Below are positions 1 to 10,284 of a DNA stretch of 64,000 nucleotides, one piece after another. Position 1 is the stretch's first letter. Each line of letters starts with the position of its first letter. Made by a program: the position numbers and the translations under genes. Below the pieces are notes generated by a model. That model ran no database searches. It saw nothing but the letters and a program-made list of their open reading frames with translations, and was not told where the DNA came from. This stretch comes from Schizosaccharomyces osmophilus (taxonomy: Eukaryota; Ascomycota; Schizosaccharomycetes; Schizosaccharomycetales; Schizosaccharomycetaceae): the NCBI RefSeq assembly GCF_027921745.1, contig NC_079238.1:620001-684000 (forward strand), written 5' to 3'.

Positions 1-2699
1 TAAGGAAAGTTGACTAAAAAGTTCATGAAAAGAAGACGTGTGCTTTTCATAATTTGTGGGCGGAGTTTCCAACACTCCAGATTTGCATTTGGCACAAATC
101 GATTCTGAAGCACAATCCCTGTGAACAATATGAAGACAACTATAGGTATTGAAGGGTATCTTTAAAACTCCCTCGCAATTGTCACATAGTTGGTCCTCTA
201 TTGGAATAAAGTTCAACTGGCTTTGATTACTAGCTAATTCTTTCTGAAGATGCGTATACTGTCTATCATTTTCTTTGATTCGAGAAGAACAGTGAGTCTC
301 CCATTTCAAAAGAATTCTTTTAACAGTCCCCAAGGTCAAAGCCTGATCTTTCATCAGTATATCTAGCAGATGTTGGATCGGAATTTCAAACTGTATGAAA
401 CTGCTTTCTAGGACCTTGAAAAACAAATCTTCACGCAAATTTGCGACTGACCGTTCTCGTACTAAAAATCTCAATAGCTGAAGTATAGCTTCATCGTCAT
501 ACCTATCAATTAGATGGTCTGCTGTATTCGGGTCTTTTAAAAGTTTCTGAATTATTGTATCATTAGAGCCAGAAATTAGAGACTTTTGGGAGTACAGGAG
601 ATCTAGCGCATTACTCCATCGAACTGACTGCAAAGACAGTATAGACGATTCATAATCCAATAAACTGTTGCAGTCTTTGATTAAAAGGATAGCTTCTGTC
701 TCATTCTTCGAACTCACGTCATCCATTTCTCTTTGTATAAGAGAATGAAGCTTTCTTGTATTCACAAATTTTAAAACCATGGGTTCTATAGTTTGCAACT
801 TTATAGCATCCCATAATCTCATCTGTAAATCCGGATGTTGGACGTATGTAGAGAGGTAAACCGATTTTAAAAACATTATTAAGTTCTTTTCTTTTCTTAA
901 ATTTAGCAAACTGAGTGATACTTTTACCATTTTTTCTGTAAATTTTGAAGGATCCGAATTTATAAACCATGTGCCATAATGATTTGAGATTTCGATTACA
1001 TCTATGTAATCATGGCAATTTTCGAGAAGTTGGAATGCCTTCTCTTTTAGTTCCTTCGCTTGGTAAACCTCAAGACAAACCAGGGGCATGTTCCAAATCT
1101 TACCCAAAGCCTCCATTTGGTCAAAGCATTTATATTTTCGTAAGATGGGAAGTAAAAGCTCTGTAGAGCAACTACCACTTTTCGCATATGTCATCAAAGA
1201 ATCAAATTTTCGAAACTTTATATAAAGAAAGATCAATGTAGATTGCTCGAACGAGTAGGCGTGCCCTTCAGCTGCCAACGCTTCCAAATAACGAAGCAAG
1301 CATCTTAATAGCCGATGCTCTAAATAAGTTTTAATGATTAGTGCTGAATCGGAAAAAGGTATAGCATAAATGAAATAGTCGATGGCCTTCTCAAAATTAC
1401 CACCTTTGAAATACAGGAGTCCTGTACGAAGAGCGCAATCTCGGACGATATCTTCGGTGCATTTTAAATAGTTTGCAAGTAAATAGGACTTTTCAAACTC
1501 TTCTTTTTCGTAGCATTTATAAAGAAGGAAGTCTTGTGGAAGACGAATTAATTGTTGAGGAGGACAATTGTCATAAAAGAAAAAGCAATCATCAGATGTG
1601 TAAAGAATATTGGAGATACTTTTTTCTTCAATTTCAAATTGAAAAAGGATCAATTGACTTTCCAAATCCAAAATGAAGAACCAAAGTGAAGTGTCCTCAG
1701 ATATTATTTCGCTGTGATCTCGAGAAGAAAGCGTTGGAGTCGTAGAAACCAGCAGGCAAACATGGCCAAAACATGTGAAAATTCTTCGTATTGTTCCCTC
1801 CACATGAAAAGTTTTTAGTAAGCTCAATGTTTTCAGTTCGTAAACTGAGATGAACGATAAATTAGCACATAAGAGGGACCTTTGCATATACACTTCAGAA
1901 CATCCGATGGCTAAACCATTGTTTTCTAAAATGTTAACTGACTTGGTAATTATATTGTACACAAATGTTTGTGTGGTAGTAGAAACAGACAGCTTTCTTG
2001 GGGACAGAATAGCAAGGTCGGTTATAGAGTCTCTTTCACGAAAAACCACGTCCTGCTTTGATCCCAAATCGCGAAGAAAATCTCCTTGTAATTGAATTAG
2101 TATTCCATTCGCAAACCCGCAAAACACGGATGAAACGTCGGCTGAAATTGCAATACTAGTTGCAGGAATTAAAGGATTCGGGATACCATACAATCGACGT
2201 TCGTACAAACAAGTAATATCCTTAGATGTCCGCTTGTGGATATTTCTGATAGACCAAAATTGTATTAAAATTGCATTCTGTCTGTCGAGCTAGACTCGCA
2301 TATCAAAATTAGTATATTTATAATTTCGCGAACACAAACACATACACAAACACAACAAAGAGCAGATTGATTATTCGTTAGTTCCAATTGCTGAGTTACA
2401 CCACCTTCGCAAGCAACAAAATCAGCCAGTAATTCAAGCTTATTGTTGAAAACAAGGATATGGCCATCTAATGTCCCAACGCACGATATTTTTGTTCCTT
2501 TGCACGAGCAACTACTCCTGGTTTTCTTTAAAAATTAGTTTTGAAGTTCATGTATCAAATTTTGCGAGAAACTCATACCAATGTGCCTTGAAGTGAAACT
2601 AATCCTGGACATGCTTGCCATTGAAAGAGCGAAAGAGAATCCCACTAAATTATATAAGTAACAAGAGCAGAAGAAATTTATTACCTCCTGAATGTTCAT
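1..2699 (-). CDS. vps11: Vps11/Pep5, HOPS/CORVET tethering core subunit (3' end outside window)
   Basis: Subunit shared by the HOPS and CORVET vacuolar/endosomal tethering complexes. On the minus strand I read four exons. Exon 1 encodes only MNIQE (start at 2699) with a GTAATA donor. Exon 2 begins WDSLSLFQW. Exon 3 encodes part of the N-terminal propeller (VGTLDGHILVF). Exon 4 runs from about 2292 to position 1 without interruption. The last exon carries the alpha-solenoid and, near its end, a RING-H2-like pattern CDNC...CLHIVHRDC...CAKC (about positions 205-70), typical of Vps11. The frame is still open at position 1, so the C-terminus is missing. Vps18 was considered because it also ends in a RING. 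The N-terminal FQW followed by a propeller, and the recalled S. pombe order (pep5 beside rho4), favour Vps11. The 15-nt first exon is the least certain part. Confidence 0.87.
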
Positions 2700-2952
2700 A
2701 TATCTCTGAATGAATTCTTGAGTGTATTGTCAAGAGATTGGGAATAGGTATCATCATGGTAAACGTCTACGTTGAGATGGCATTTCGTGAAACAATGAGA
2801 GAAGCCTTTTACTTTGTATTTAAAAAAAATAAAGAAATGAAATTTTTAAAACACCGTTTAAACAACAAGAGAGGTTGAGTTGAAGCGCACTGACTTTTTG
2901 CTTTTGGCTAAACTATTTCATTACTTTTTATGTTATTGACTAACAACAAGAA

Positions 2953-3024
2953 GCTTACATGGTCCAGTGGTTAAGACTCATCCTTGTGGCGGATGCGACC
3001 CAGGTTCGATTCCTGGTGTGGGCA
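2953..3024 (+). tRNA. tRNA-His (GTG anticodon)
   Basis: A 72-nt cloverleaf can be folded. The acceptor stem GCTTACA pairs with TGTGGGC, including two G-U pairs, and the discriminator is A. The anticodon stem CATCC/GGATG holds the loop TTGTGGC with anticodon GTG. The T-arm contains the B-box GGTTCGATTCC at 3003-3013. A run of five T at 3031-3035 is the likely RNA polymerase III terminator. No intron. As in other eukaryotes the extra 5' G of tRNA-His is not encoded. It stands just upstream of a 5S gene at the edge of the wtf island. Confidence 0.95.
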
Positions 3025-3143
3025 ATTAAATTTTTGCATCGTCTCTCTCTCTCTTTGTAAAGAGGTACGTCGTAGCCAAAGTAGCTCTTAAATTTGTCAA
3101 ATTAAATAATTTTATTTTAAATAAGTGAAAACATACTTTTACT

Positions 3144-3262
3144 GTATACGGCCACACCTAGGCGAAAACACCAGTTCCCGTCCGATCACTGCAGTTAAGC
3201 GTCTGAGGGTCTCGTTAGTACTATGGTTGGAGACAACACGGGAATCCTGGTTGCTGTAGGTT
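3144..3262 (+). rRNA. 5S ribosomal RNA gene, left copy flanking the wtf island
   Basis: A 119-nt match to fission yeast 5S rRNA, with the conserved core GGCGAAAACACCAGTTCCCG and the internal control region (GTTAAGCGTCTGAGGG, then GTACTATGGTTGGAGACAAC). Stem I is GTATACGGC against GCTGTAGGT with one mismatch. A T6 run at 3268-3273 is a good polymerase III terminator. Compared with the S. pombe sequence as I remember it there are several substitutions, in the 5' end and around the CCTGGTTGC segment, so reduced function cannot be excluded. The promoter core looks intact. Single dispersed 5S genes are normal in Schizosaccharomyces. Confidence 0.9.
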
Positions 3263-3589
3263 ATCACTTTTTTATTTTACTTTTTGCTTCTCTTTGTTAC
3301 TCTTTTAAAAATTGAAGCACATGGCTTTCGTGATGATCGACATAGACGTTTGACTTAGTGATACTAGTGATTGCAAGGAAGCAATGGTCATCCATGATTC
3401 AATAATTAATTAAATTCTTTATTAGTTATAAATTAAAAGGTTCTATAAGGATCAGTGATTAAAAGCGTCTGACGAATAAATATAAGAAACAAAATGCAAA
3501 GATGAAACATAAACATAAGCAAAAGCATGCTGGAGAAAAATCGAAAAGACCGGACATTATAAAAAACAATGCTTTACTTTCCGTATAAA
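3263..3589. other. Intergenic, AT-rich
   Basis: About 330 bp between the 5S gene and the 3' end of the wag-like gene. Apart from the 5S T-run at its left edge and an A/T-rich stretch suited to a 3' UTR, I see nothing in it. Confidence 0.6.
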
Positions 3590-4415
3590 TCAATTCCCAC
3601 CGCTTTCAACATCCCTAGACTGACCCGGTTCCTGGCGCAACCCTGGAGATTGCTCAGTATGTTCAGAGGACGGTTGTTCGGCAGTATTATCACTACGATC
3701 GTTGGATTGATTTTCAGACTCTGCCGGCATAGTGCTTAGTGGGATCCAGTTACCATCCGTCGAGTCGTTTCTTTCCGACGACATCCTGAAACCAAGAGCA
3801 GCAATAATCCAAGAAACAATCCAAGCAATCCCAGAAAGCACTAAAGCAATAAAATCCAGCAACACTATAAGTACCCCATTAGTAAACATATCAAATTAAA
3901 ATTCCACCATTCCACTTACGTGAAAAAACAAATAAGAACATATAGAAAGCCACGACGAAAAAAACAACTGCTACAATAGCTTGAAAGTTTACCCCTGCAG
4001 ATCCTGCCATCGATTCCTTTATAAAGGGGACAAGGTATTTGTATGAAAACCAAAAGTCCAATACGATTGGACCAATAAAGCACCAACCAAGCCGAAGAGG
4101 TTCATTCTCCTGTCTTCCTTGTGCTTCAGGAATTCTCGCAATTTCTGCCGGCCAGAAAATCAACCACAATAATGCCGTCAAGACATTTCGTAAAAAAATA
4201 AAGAATCCATTTTCTCCTGCCATGTTGGTAGACGCTTCTTGATGTCTGTTTTCTGAGTACGGAGGTGCATGACCTTTTTCCAAGTCGTCTAGATGAGAAT
4301 TAAAGATTTCATTGTACCGTGGCAGTTCACCGTCAAACGTTGCAAGAGTGCCCAAGCGAGGAACGTCAGCTGAATCAGCATCTTTTAGCTTTTTGTATTT
4401 GTTTTTTTCAGTCAT
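3590..4415 (-). CDS. Wtf-associated (wag-like) multi-pass membrane protein
   Basis: Two exons, 4415-3920 and 3864-3590, separated by a 55-nt intron (GTAAGT donor, TACTAAT branch, TTATAG acceptor); 256 aa. Six codons upstream lies another in-frame Met. I chose the inner one because it gives MTEKNKYKKL, which resembles the MKNKY start of the wtf protein encoded divergently 1 kb away. The N-terminal third is soluble and contains a PPxY motif (APPYSEN). Then come hydrophobic segments (FIFLRNVLTALLWLIFWP, VAVVFFVVAFYMFLFVF, a long one across the splice junction), then a polar Ser/Glu/Gln tail. Position, divergent to a wtf gene and between 5S copies, matches what is known as wtf-associated (wag) genes in S. 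octosporus and relatives. Function unknown. The resemblance to the wtf N-terminus could mean shared ancestry or shared sorting signals. Confidence 0.65.
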
Positions 4416-5467
4416 TTTCTGAAATTCCTTCAAAACCTACTCAAATAGGCAGTAAACACCCAAACTCATGTCAGAACTTTTAAAACAGTAGCACACATCT
4501 GATCCGACTAACAATCTTAATAAAATCTACTTTGTAACAATTCTCAACTACATGAATCGAGTCCACAATGGCAATGACTAGAAGTTTGCAGTGGTGAAGC
4601 TGTCATCCACCCTCTCTGACACACATACCGATAGCTAGTAAGCGTACGCTATTCTATATATATTTACAATGAATGAACAGTCCGAAATCGCTTTTGTTTG
4701 TTTCTATCGTGTAATCAAAATAAATTAAATAAAAAGAAATATGTCACTATAAATGTCGTTCATTATGATTTTCCATATTTACAGCTACACAAGTATTGTA
4801 TGACACTTCTGATGGGTCTTGGGAACATTATAAAACAAGCGTCGAACCTTTCCCTTTCGCTTTCTTGTTAAATGACTGATTGTGTAAATAATCATATTTT
4901 CATTCAATTGGGATTCTGCTTTTATACCAGTGGACCAATTATTCTCAAGTTTAGGATCTAATTAACGAAATGAAAACTGTGAAACCTGTTAAGCCAAAGT
5001 CACAGAACCTTCCAATACAAAGATATGCATTTCTAATCCTGCTATTTATAATTTAAGCAAACAGCATGGTTGTTTTGCCAAATGTTCCTTTGTTTACTTT
5101 TTGTAATAAACGACGATTCTTTTGGATTATACTATTACGACAAATCGCAATAAAAAACCAACGTTGAATAATCGTAACGAGGACTGTGACCAGTCAGTGA
5201 CATAATGTCGCAGCTTTATGAATTGAGACATGCGAAAAGCCATTACCAAGATTTTTTCAAACTCGCATCTTTGGTTTTAAGGGAACACTCGTGTTGCAAA
5301 ACAAATTTTGCTTTTAAGCAAGGTCCAATTCCTTTTTTTGACAGATTTTTGACAGATCCTTGAAAAGTAGAACCAGTTCCTACGGACTTTTCTCGGCGAT
5401 TCAAAAGTTGATTTCGTTTAGAGGGTAACTATCGGTGTTATTTTGGGCTATAATTGCCATTGTAAAT
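4416..5467. promoter_or_regulatory. Shared divergent promoter region of the wag-like and wtf genes
   Basis: A 1.05-kb intergenic stretch with no credible ORF. Both flanking genes must be transcribed out of it. It contains one exact forkhead/FLEX site (5089-5097, listed separately). Nothing else could be assigned. Confidence 0.5.
5089..5097 (-). promoter_or_regulatory. FLEX/forkhead site (GTAAACAAA) between the wag-like and wtf genes
   Basis: TTTGTTTAC on the plus strand is the exact reverse complement of GTAAACAAA. This is the FLEX core bound by the meiotic factor Mei4 and related forkhead proteins (Fkh2, Sep1) in S. pombe. It lies about 370 bp upstream of the wtf start and about 670 bp upstream of the wag-like start. 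Mei4 control of wtf transcription is established in S. pombe; use of this site is inference. Confidence 0.5.
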
Positions 5468-6604
5468 ATGAAAAACAAATATACTCCTATTTCAGATTCT
5501 GATGACTCTTCCAAAACGCTCAATGATGAAAAGGCAGATAGTCAGTCGTCTCCTTCTGATGGTACGCCTCCTCCGTATTCAGGTAAGATTTGTTGAAATA
5601 GAAAGGAAAGGTTTATTCTTTGTGTTCTTGTTTGAACGGCTCATGATGGAAGAATCATGCTTGTTTATTTGATTGTTGGGTTTGAATTCAATCACCTGGT
5701 CGATAACTGTCAGCAAGCGCGACAAACACCTCTATCCTTTCGTAAACCACGAAAAAACAGTTACCAATACATCCATTAGTCTCAAAAAAAAATGTTGATC
5801 TCGAAATGGCTCCTGAAACAGAAGAAAGTTCTAAAAAGAAAAGATATCTGACGCCTCGTGAATTAGCAATTGTTTTTGCTATTTTTATTGTATATAATGT
5901 ATGCTTGATTATTGCGAGGGTCATTCTTCTTGTTTACGAAATTCCGTTTAATCAGCTTGCCGTTTGGGTACTTTTTGGCGTTTGGTGCGCTCTATTTCTG
6001 TCATTGACAATTGGTAAGAAACTAATTTCAGGATTTTTAATGACTCACTAACTATTAGTAATAACTCAAATGCCTAAAGAATGGTTCACGCAAGCTGGAA
6101 GAGCAACCAAAAAGATTCTAAAGAAATTTGGAAGAGCAACCAAAAACGTATTGTCAACTATGTGTATCGCAGCATTATATGTGTGTTTTCTCGATGTCCC
6201 CGGTTTCACCTTGTATTATGCTGCAAAGAAGTTCTCAGGATTTGAAAAGATAAACAACAATTTTTTCTATGCTGTTTGTTTTGTTAACTTTGTCTTGTTT
6301 CTTTATTTGACGAGTATGTCATACACCCGCGAAATATTCTAACTCTTCTAGTGAATGCAAATGCGCGTGAACGACTTAGATTAGTAGTCTTCGATATGGG
6401 AAACGGCATAGGAAGCGGCATAAATGGCTTAGGAAACGGAATAGGAAATGCTGTAGATCATATGTTCGGTATGTACACTTGGTAAATGCTTCCTATCACG
6501 AGGCGTTATTAACCTATTAAAAAGGAACCAATCGAGGAGAGCAAGTATCTCAGAACGAAGGAATCGAACTTCAGCCTCTTGCTGCGCAAAGCGCCGAAGT
6601 TTAA
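5468..6604 (+). CDS. wtf: wtf-family spore-killer/antidote-type membrane protein, appears whole
   Basis: Five exons: 5468-5582, 5780-6013, 6080-6313, 6352-6468, 6525-6604. All introns are phase 1, the family's usual arrangement; 259 aa. The first exon starts MKNKYTPISDSDDS and ends in the PPPYS motif, both family hallmarks. The body has several hydrophobic segments (AIVFAIFIVYNVCLIIARVI, VWVLFGVWCALFLSLTI, FYAVCFVNFVLFLYL). It then has a Gly/Asn-rich loop (MGNGIGSGINGLGNG) and a polar tail ending LQPLAAQSAEV. wtf genes of S. pombe and S. octosporus are meiotic drivers or their antidote/suppressor relatives, and PPxY motifs direct the long form to endosomes and vacuole through Rsp5-type ligases. 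Only the long reading is supported here, so I cannot say whether this copy drives. The acceptor of intron 2 is the least certain boundary. The family is estimated at more than 100 million years old. Confidence 0.85.
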
Positions 6605-7056
6605 GTTTTACCGAGTGCTTTCATTCTTTATATTTCGCTCCTTCTTTGGAAACATCGATGTCAATTGCAGTCTACCAAGTTCCTGCATTCGCTTCCACAA
6701 AAGCTTGGATCAGATGAAACCAGCAGACTTCAATTGCTTTTTTCATTTCTCTTTCATAAATCTTCTTATTCGTTTCACGGCATCGTTCATTTTCTTCATG
6801 AATAGACACCCTTTTTAATGATTATATCATCGTAATTAACTAGTTTTTTACTCGAAACTGTGTCGTGTCTTTCATTAATTGTAAGAACGAAAGTGATTAC
6901 CGCCAGAGGTAAAATTCATTCACAGCATACAAAGCACAAATCATCAGGTTGGAAGCTTCGATTGATGTAGTTTAAAACATTGAATTATCGTTTACTTTGG
7001 GAGTCAAGTCGACGGACCATTATTAAATAGAATAACCTTTACAAAACACAATAAAC
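6605..7056. other. Intergenic between the wtf gene and the 5S-like copy
   Basis: About 450 bp, AT-rich, without an ORF of coding character. I see no LTR remnant or tRNA in it. Confidence 0.6.
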
Positions 7057-7186
7057 GTCTACGGGCACATCTAGGCGAAAACACCAGTTCCCGTCCAATC
7101 ACTGCAGTTAAGTGAAAACGTCTGAGGGTCTCGTTCGTTTCGTACTATGGTTGGAGACAACATGGGAATCCGGGATGCTGTAGGCT
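7057..7186 (+). pseudogene. Variant 5S rRNA copy with two short inserts, probably a pseudogene
   Basis: About 130 nt matching 5S rRNA along its whole length, in the same orientation as the copy at 3144-3262. Two short inserts are present: TGAAAA after GTTAAG, and CGTTTC replacing a single A after CTCGTT. Both fall within or beside the internal control region, so TFIIIA/polymerase III recognition and folding are probably impaired. Elsewhere it is nearer to the S. pombe sequence than the left copy (GTCTACGG start, CATGGGAATCCGGG). A long T-run follows at about 7193. The two inserts are partly complementary (GAAAACG against CGTTTC). It bounds the wtf island on the right. Confidence 0.75.
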
Positions 7187-9295
7187 CCTTTATTTTTTTT
7201 TTTTACTTTATAATAGCAGCTAAAGGGTGCGTTTACGAAATCTATGACCTTGGTAAACTTCTTGCAAACGCTAGTTTGCTCGACTTGGACCAGTACCAGC
7301 TCTGCTTTTGGGATGAGGAAAATCGTATCCTGCTCTTGCATTTCTCATATTTTATGAAATGAATCACTGACATAAGGGAAAAATTATGCATAAAACTTCC
7401 TTTTTCCTTCAAGCATGATCAAAATAAGAAGTGATGTTTAATGATGCATTCGTAGGATTACAAAACTAATAAAAATATCATTAGCCGCGATAGAAAACGT
7501 AGTAGCACTGACCGAAAAGTAAATAGAAAGAAAAAAAAAAAAAATCCCGATATGCAAACTCTTAAACTAAAGGAAGATTGGTAATATGCACTCTATAGGG
7601 ACAATAGTTGGGTGTGAAAAGAGAACCCTCAGGTGAATCAAAATTACCCACTAACCCTTTTTATAAAGACATGAACAAGTACGAAACTTTGATCACTTTG
7701 GATCTCTTGACTTTATAAAAAGACTTAGGATCGGCGATCTCTAGCACACCAAGGTTTCCCAGTTTCTTCCAAACTACGCTTGATTACATGTAAGCCAAGG
7801 ACCAAAGAGTTTCTCCCAACAGAAGTGTAAAGATTTAAGAAAAAAAAGAATTGCATTTACGATTGTTGGAACGTACATTGTGTCAACGAGTCGATTTTTG
7901 ATTCTTTCCTGCATGTATCTCTCTACATGAAGAACACAAGCGGCACGGTCAAAGCACCGACAAAAAAGCCAAAATAATTGCGCAAATATTGATATCAATA
8001 TGTCTCTAAACGTCCATAGAATACAAAAGTCTACAGACCAGAGCTTAATCAGCCAATAGCTATCCCCATACGACAAAACGTCAAGGGACGCTTATTGCTA
8101 CCACAAGATCTAAGTAATAATGAAGCTTGAGTAGGCTGGAAAGCAAAGCGACAAAAGATACTCTTTCTCTGTCAAACCACTCTCACTCAGGTCAAAGAAA
8201 TCCTCCTACAAAAAATACACTGCGATCTGCGCAAGTCACTTTCAAGTCCCACAGATAGTCGTTATACTTTCCTTAAAAAATAGCTCCGCTAGGGAACATT
8301 GACGAAGCAGAAGATCCACATCCACCAACTCGGCAGTACCATTGGTATCCAAGTTTCGTCAATGTCTCTAAAAGGAACGTGTAACACACTATTGTAGACA
8401 TTGAAAGTGGTAAGAAAAATCAGTTTTACTAACAAGTCCTCCAAGGTACAGTGATTCCATGGAGAACATCTGCTGAGGAAAGTGGGAAGACGGAAGAAAG
8501 ATATTAGGATATTTACCTCTTGATCGCTTTTCCTACACAGCGCTGAATATGAAAAGAACACTTGGGTTACACAAAGGTCTGCTAGACCTCCCGTCCAGCA
8601 AATGAAGTTTGGAAGAAGGAGTTCCTTTTTCCATTCCTCAATCCTTTGTATACTAAGAAGACAGTATACTGCAGAAATGAAATCGTAAATATCGTTCAAA
8701 TTTTTCCTCTCTTTCTCTCTCGTACTTTCATGCAAGCCCTAAAGAATCATAAAAACCAACACCTCGTAATTCTTCTTTCAACTGGGATACTGGTTCTTGT
8801 TTACTTTTCACGGCGCGTCGTGCGTAGTTCACGCCTGTTCGCTCACCGACTGGCTTCATAGTACGTCAAGGTAACAGTGTAAACAAAAGACGGATTCTAA
8901 AAAAAGGATGAACAGTAGGTATACGCTACTCCCAAGGATTTAAGGAAGTAAAAGAGACACATTTAGTATGTATAGAAGCTCGTCTTTCTTTTCAAACGTC
9001 CAGAGTAATGTCGTTTGTCAGGTTTTCAATAAATTACTATAGAACTCGGCTAGGAATTTAAAATCATCAAACTCCGAGTTCTGTATTAAAAGCAAAAGCA
9101 TGATTACACTGGTTTTTTTTGGTTTTTTTTTCTTTTTTTTCTTTACTACTCTCTGCAATTCCTTTATTATTACCCTATATATGATGCTTCACTAAGTGTT
9201 TACACTCACGTTGTCATGGCAATTTAACTGCTACGCGACTTATTCAACGAAAAACAAACCAATATTAACAACTTTGCTTTTTCGATACATAAAGA
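7187..9295. other. 2.1-kb gene-poor stretch with unassigned open frames
   Basis: Between the variant 5S and rho4 I recognise no gene. Two minus-strand open frames (8289-8735 and 7774-8076, both hydrophobic and Trp/Phe/Cys-rich) have no recognisable motif and no splice scheme I could make convincing. They may be noise or remains of an old gene. One forkhead-type site GTAAACAAA lies at 8879-8887. Poly-T tracts interrupted by G or C at about 9110-9145 may be nucleosome-depleting promoter sequence. S. pombe, as I recall, has rho4 directly beside pep5, so this stretch is part of the inserted island. Confidence 0.5.
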
Positions 9296-10284
9296 ATGAA
9301 AAGCGGCTCGAAATCAGGTTTGTGTTGGTGAAATGATTCGCCTTTCAGTTGTCTTCGTGTTCCCTTTCTAACGCAGACTCGTTTTAGATAATTCAAAGAA
9401 ACTAGTTGTTGTTGGAGACGGTGGTTGTGGTACGTGGAACTATAGCAAGCATGATGGCCTATTCGAGGGCTTTTTATTGACACCTCAGGAAAAACTTGTT
9501 TGTTGATTGTGTTTTCTACCGGAACATTCCCAGAGGTACGAGAATACACTAGAGGGTTCAAATTCCATTCTACTGAATTCACGTTGTTTCCTTTTCTAAC
9601 CATTGCAAAAGAGGTACATTCCAACTGTGTTTGAAAACTATATCACGCAAATCTCCTACAAGCCCAACGGCAAAATCATTGAGCTCGCTTTATGGGATAC
9701 TGCTGGACAAGAAGAATACGATCGTCTTCGTCCTCTTAGTTACCCCAACAGCAATGTAATTTTGCTCTGTTTCTCAATTGATTGCCCTGCCTCTCTGCAT
9801 AACATTAGTGAAAAGGTAAGTTCGTGAACGGTATGGTATAAGTCAGAAGTTGCTTGCTCAAAATATTGTTTTTCTAGTAGCTATTCTTCATTTCATATCA
9901 TAATGAGTGATTTTCTTGTATTCATCTAGACGCTAACATTCCAATTCATAGTGGTTTCCAGAAGTTCAGCATTTCTGCCCACGGACGCCCACAATGCTAG
10001 TTGGTCTCAAGTCTGATTTAAGACAGGATAGAAATGCTGAAGAGGTTTTACGTACCCAAGGCCTTACGCCTGTAACTTATGAACAGGTAGGTTGAAACTT
10101 ACAAGTCATTCTTTATTTTGCTAACGGTACTTAGGCTCAAAATGTGGCATCAACCATCAGTTCACCTTATGTGGAATGTTCAGCAAAAGAAGCTTCAGGA
10201 GTCAATGATGTGTTCCAACTCGCTGTAAGCTTAACCATGAAAAAAACATTTTCATTTACGAAAAGATCTTGTGTCATTCTTTAA
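9296..10284 (+). CDS. rho4: Rho4 GTPase
   Basis: Rho-family GTPase that in fission yeast controls septum degradation and cell separation. Six exons: 9296-9317, 9388-9429, 9489-9535, 9612-9815, 9952-10086, 10135-10284; 199 aa. P-loop GDGGCGKT (split by intron 2), switch [10 protein letters not shown], switch [20 protein letters not shown], nucleotide-base motifs LKSD and CSAK, and a C-terminal CaaX box CVIL that predicts geranylgeranylation. The wording [10 protein letters not shown] and [12 protein letters not shown] matches Rho4 rather than Rho1, 2, 3 or 5. The first three coding exons are very short (22, 42 and 47 nt). The donor of intron 1 (GTTTGT) and its acceptor (TTTTAG at 9387, not the nearer CAG) were chosen because they give the continuous reading [15 protein letters not shown]. 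Confidence 0.93.

Noticed and set aside
1-2699. Vps18 as the identity of the first gene
   Set aside because: The spacing in the RING-like motif, the N-terminal FQW and the neighbourhood fit Vps11 better.
2805-3143. CT-rich run after tRNA-His and other short simple repeats as possible element ends
   Set aside because: No LTR-like TG...CA ends with target duplications could be paired, so no mobile element is called.
3590-4415. Calling the minus-strand gene a second wtf gene
   Set aside because: It shares an N-terminal motif but has a two-exon structure and a different membrane layout, so wag-like is more accurate.
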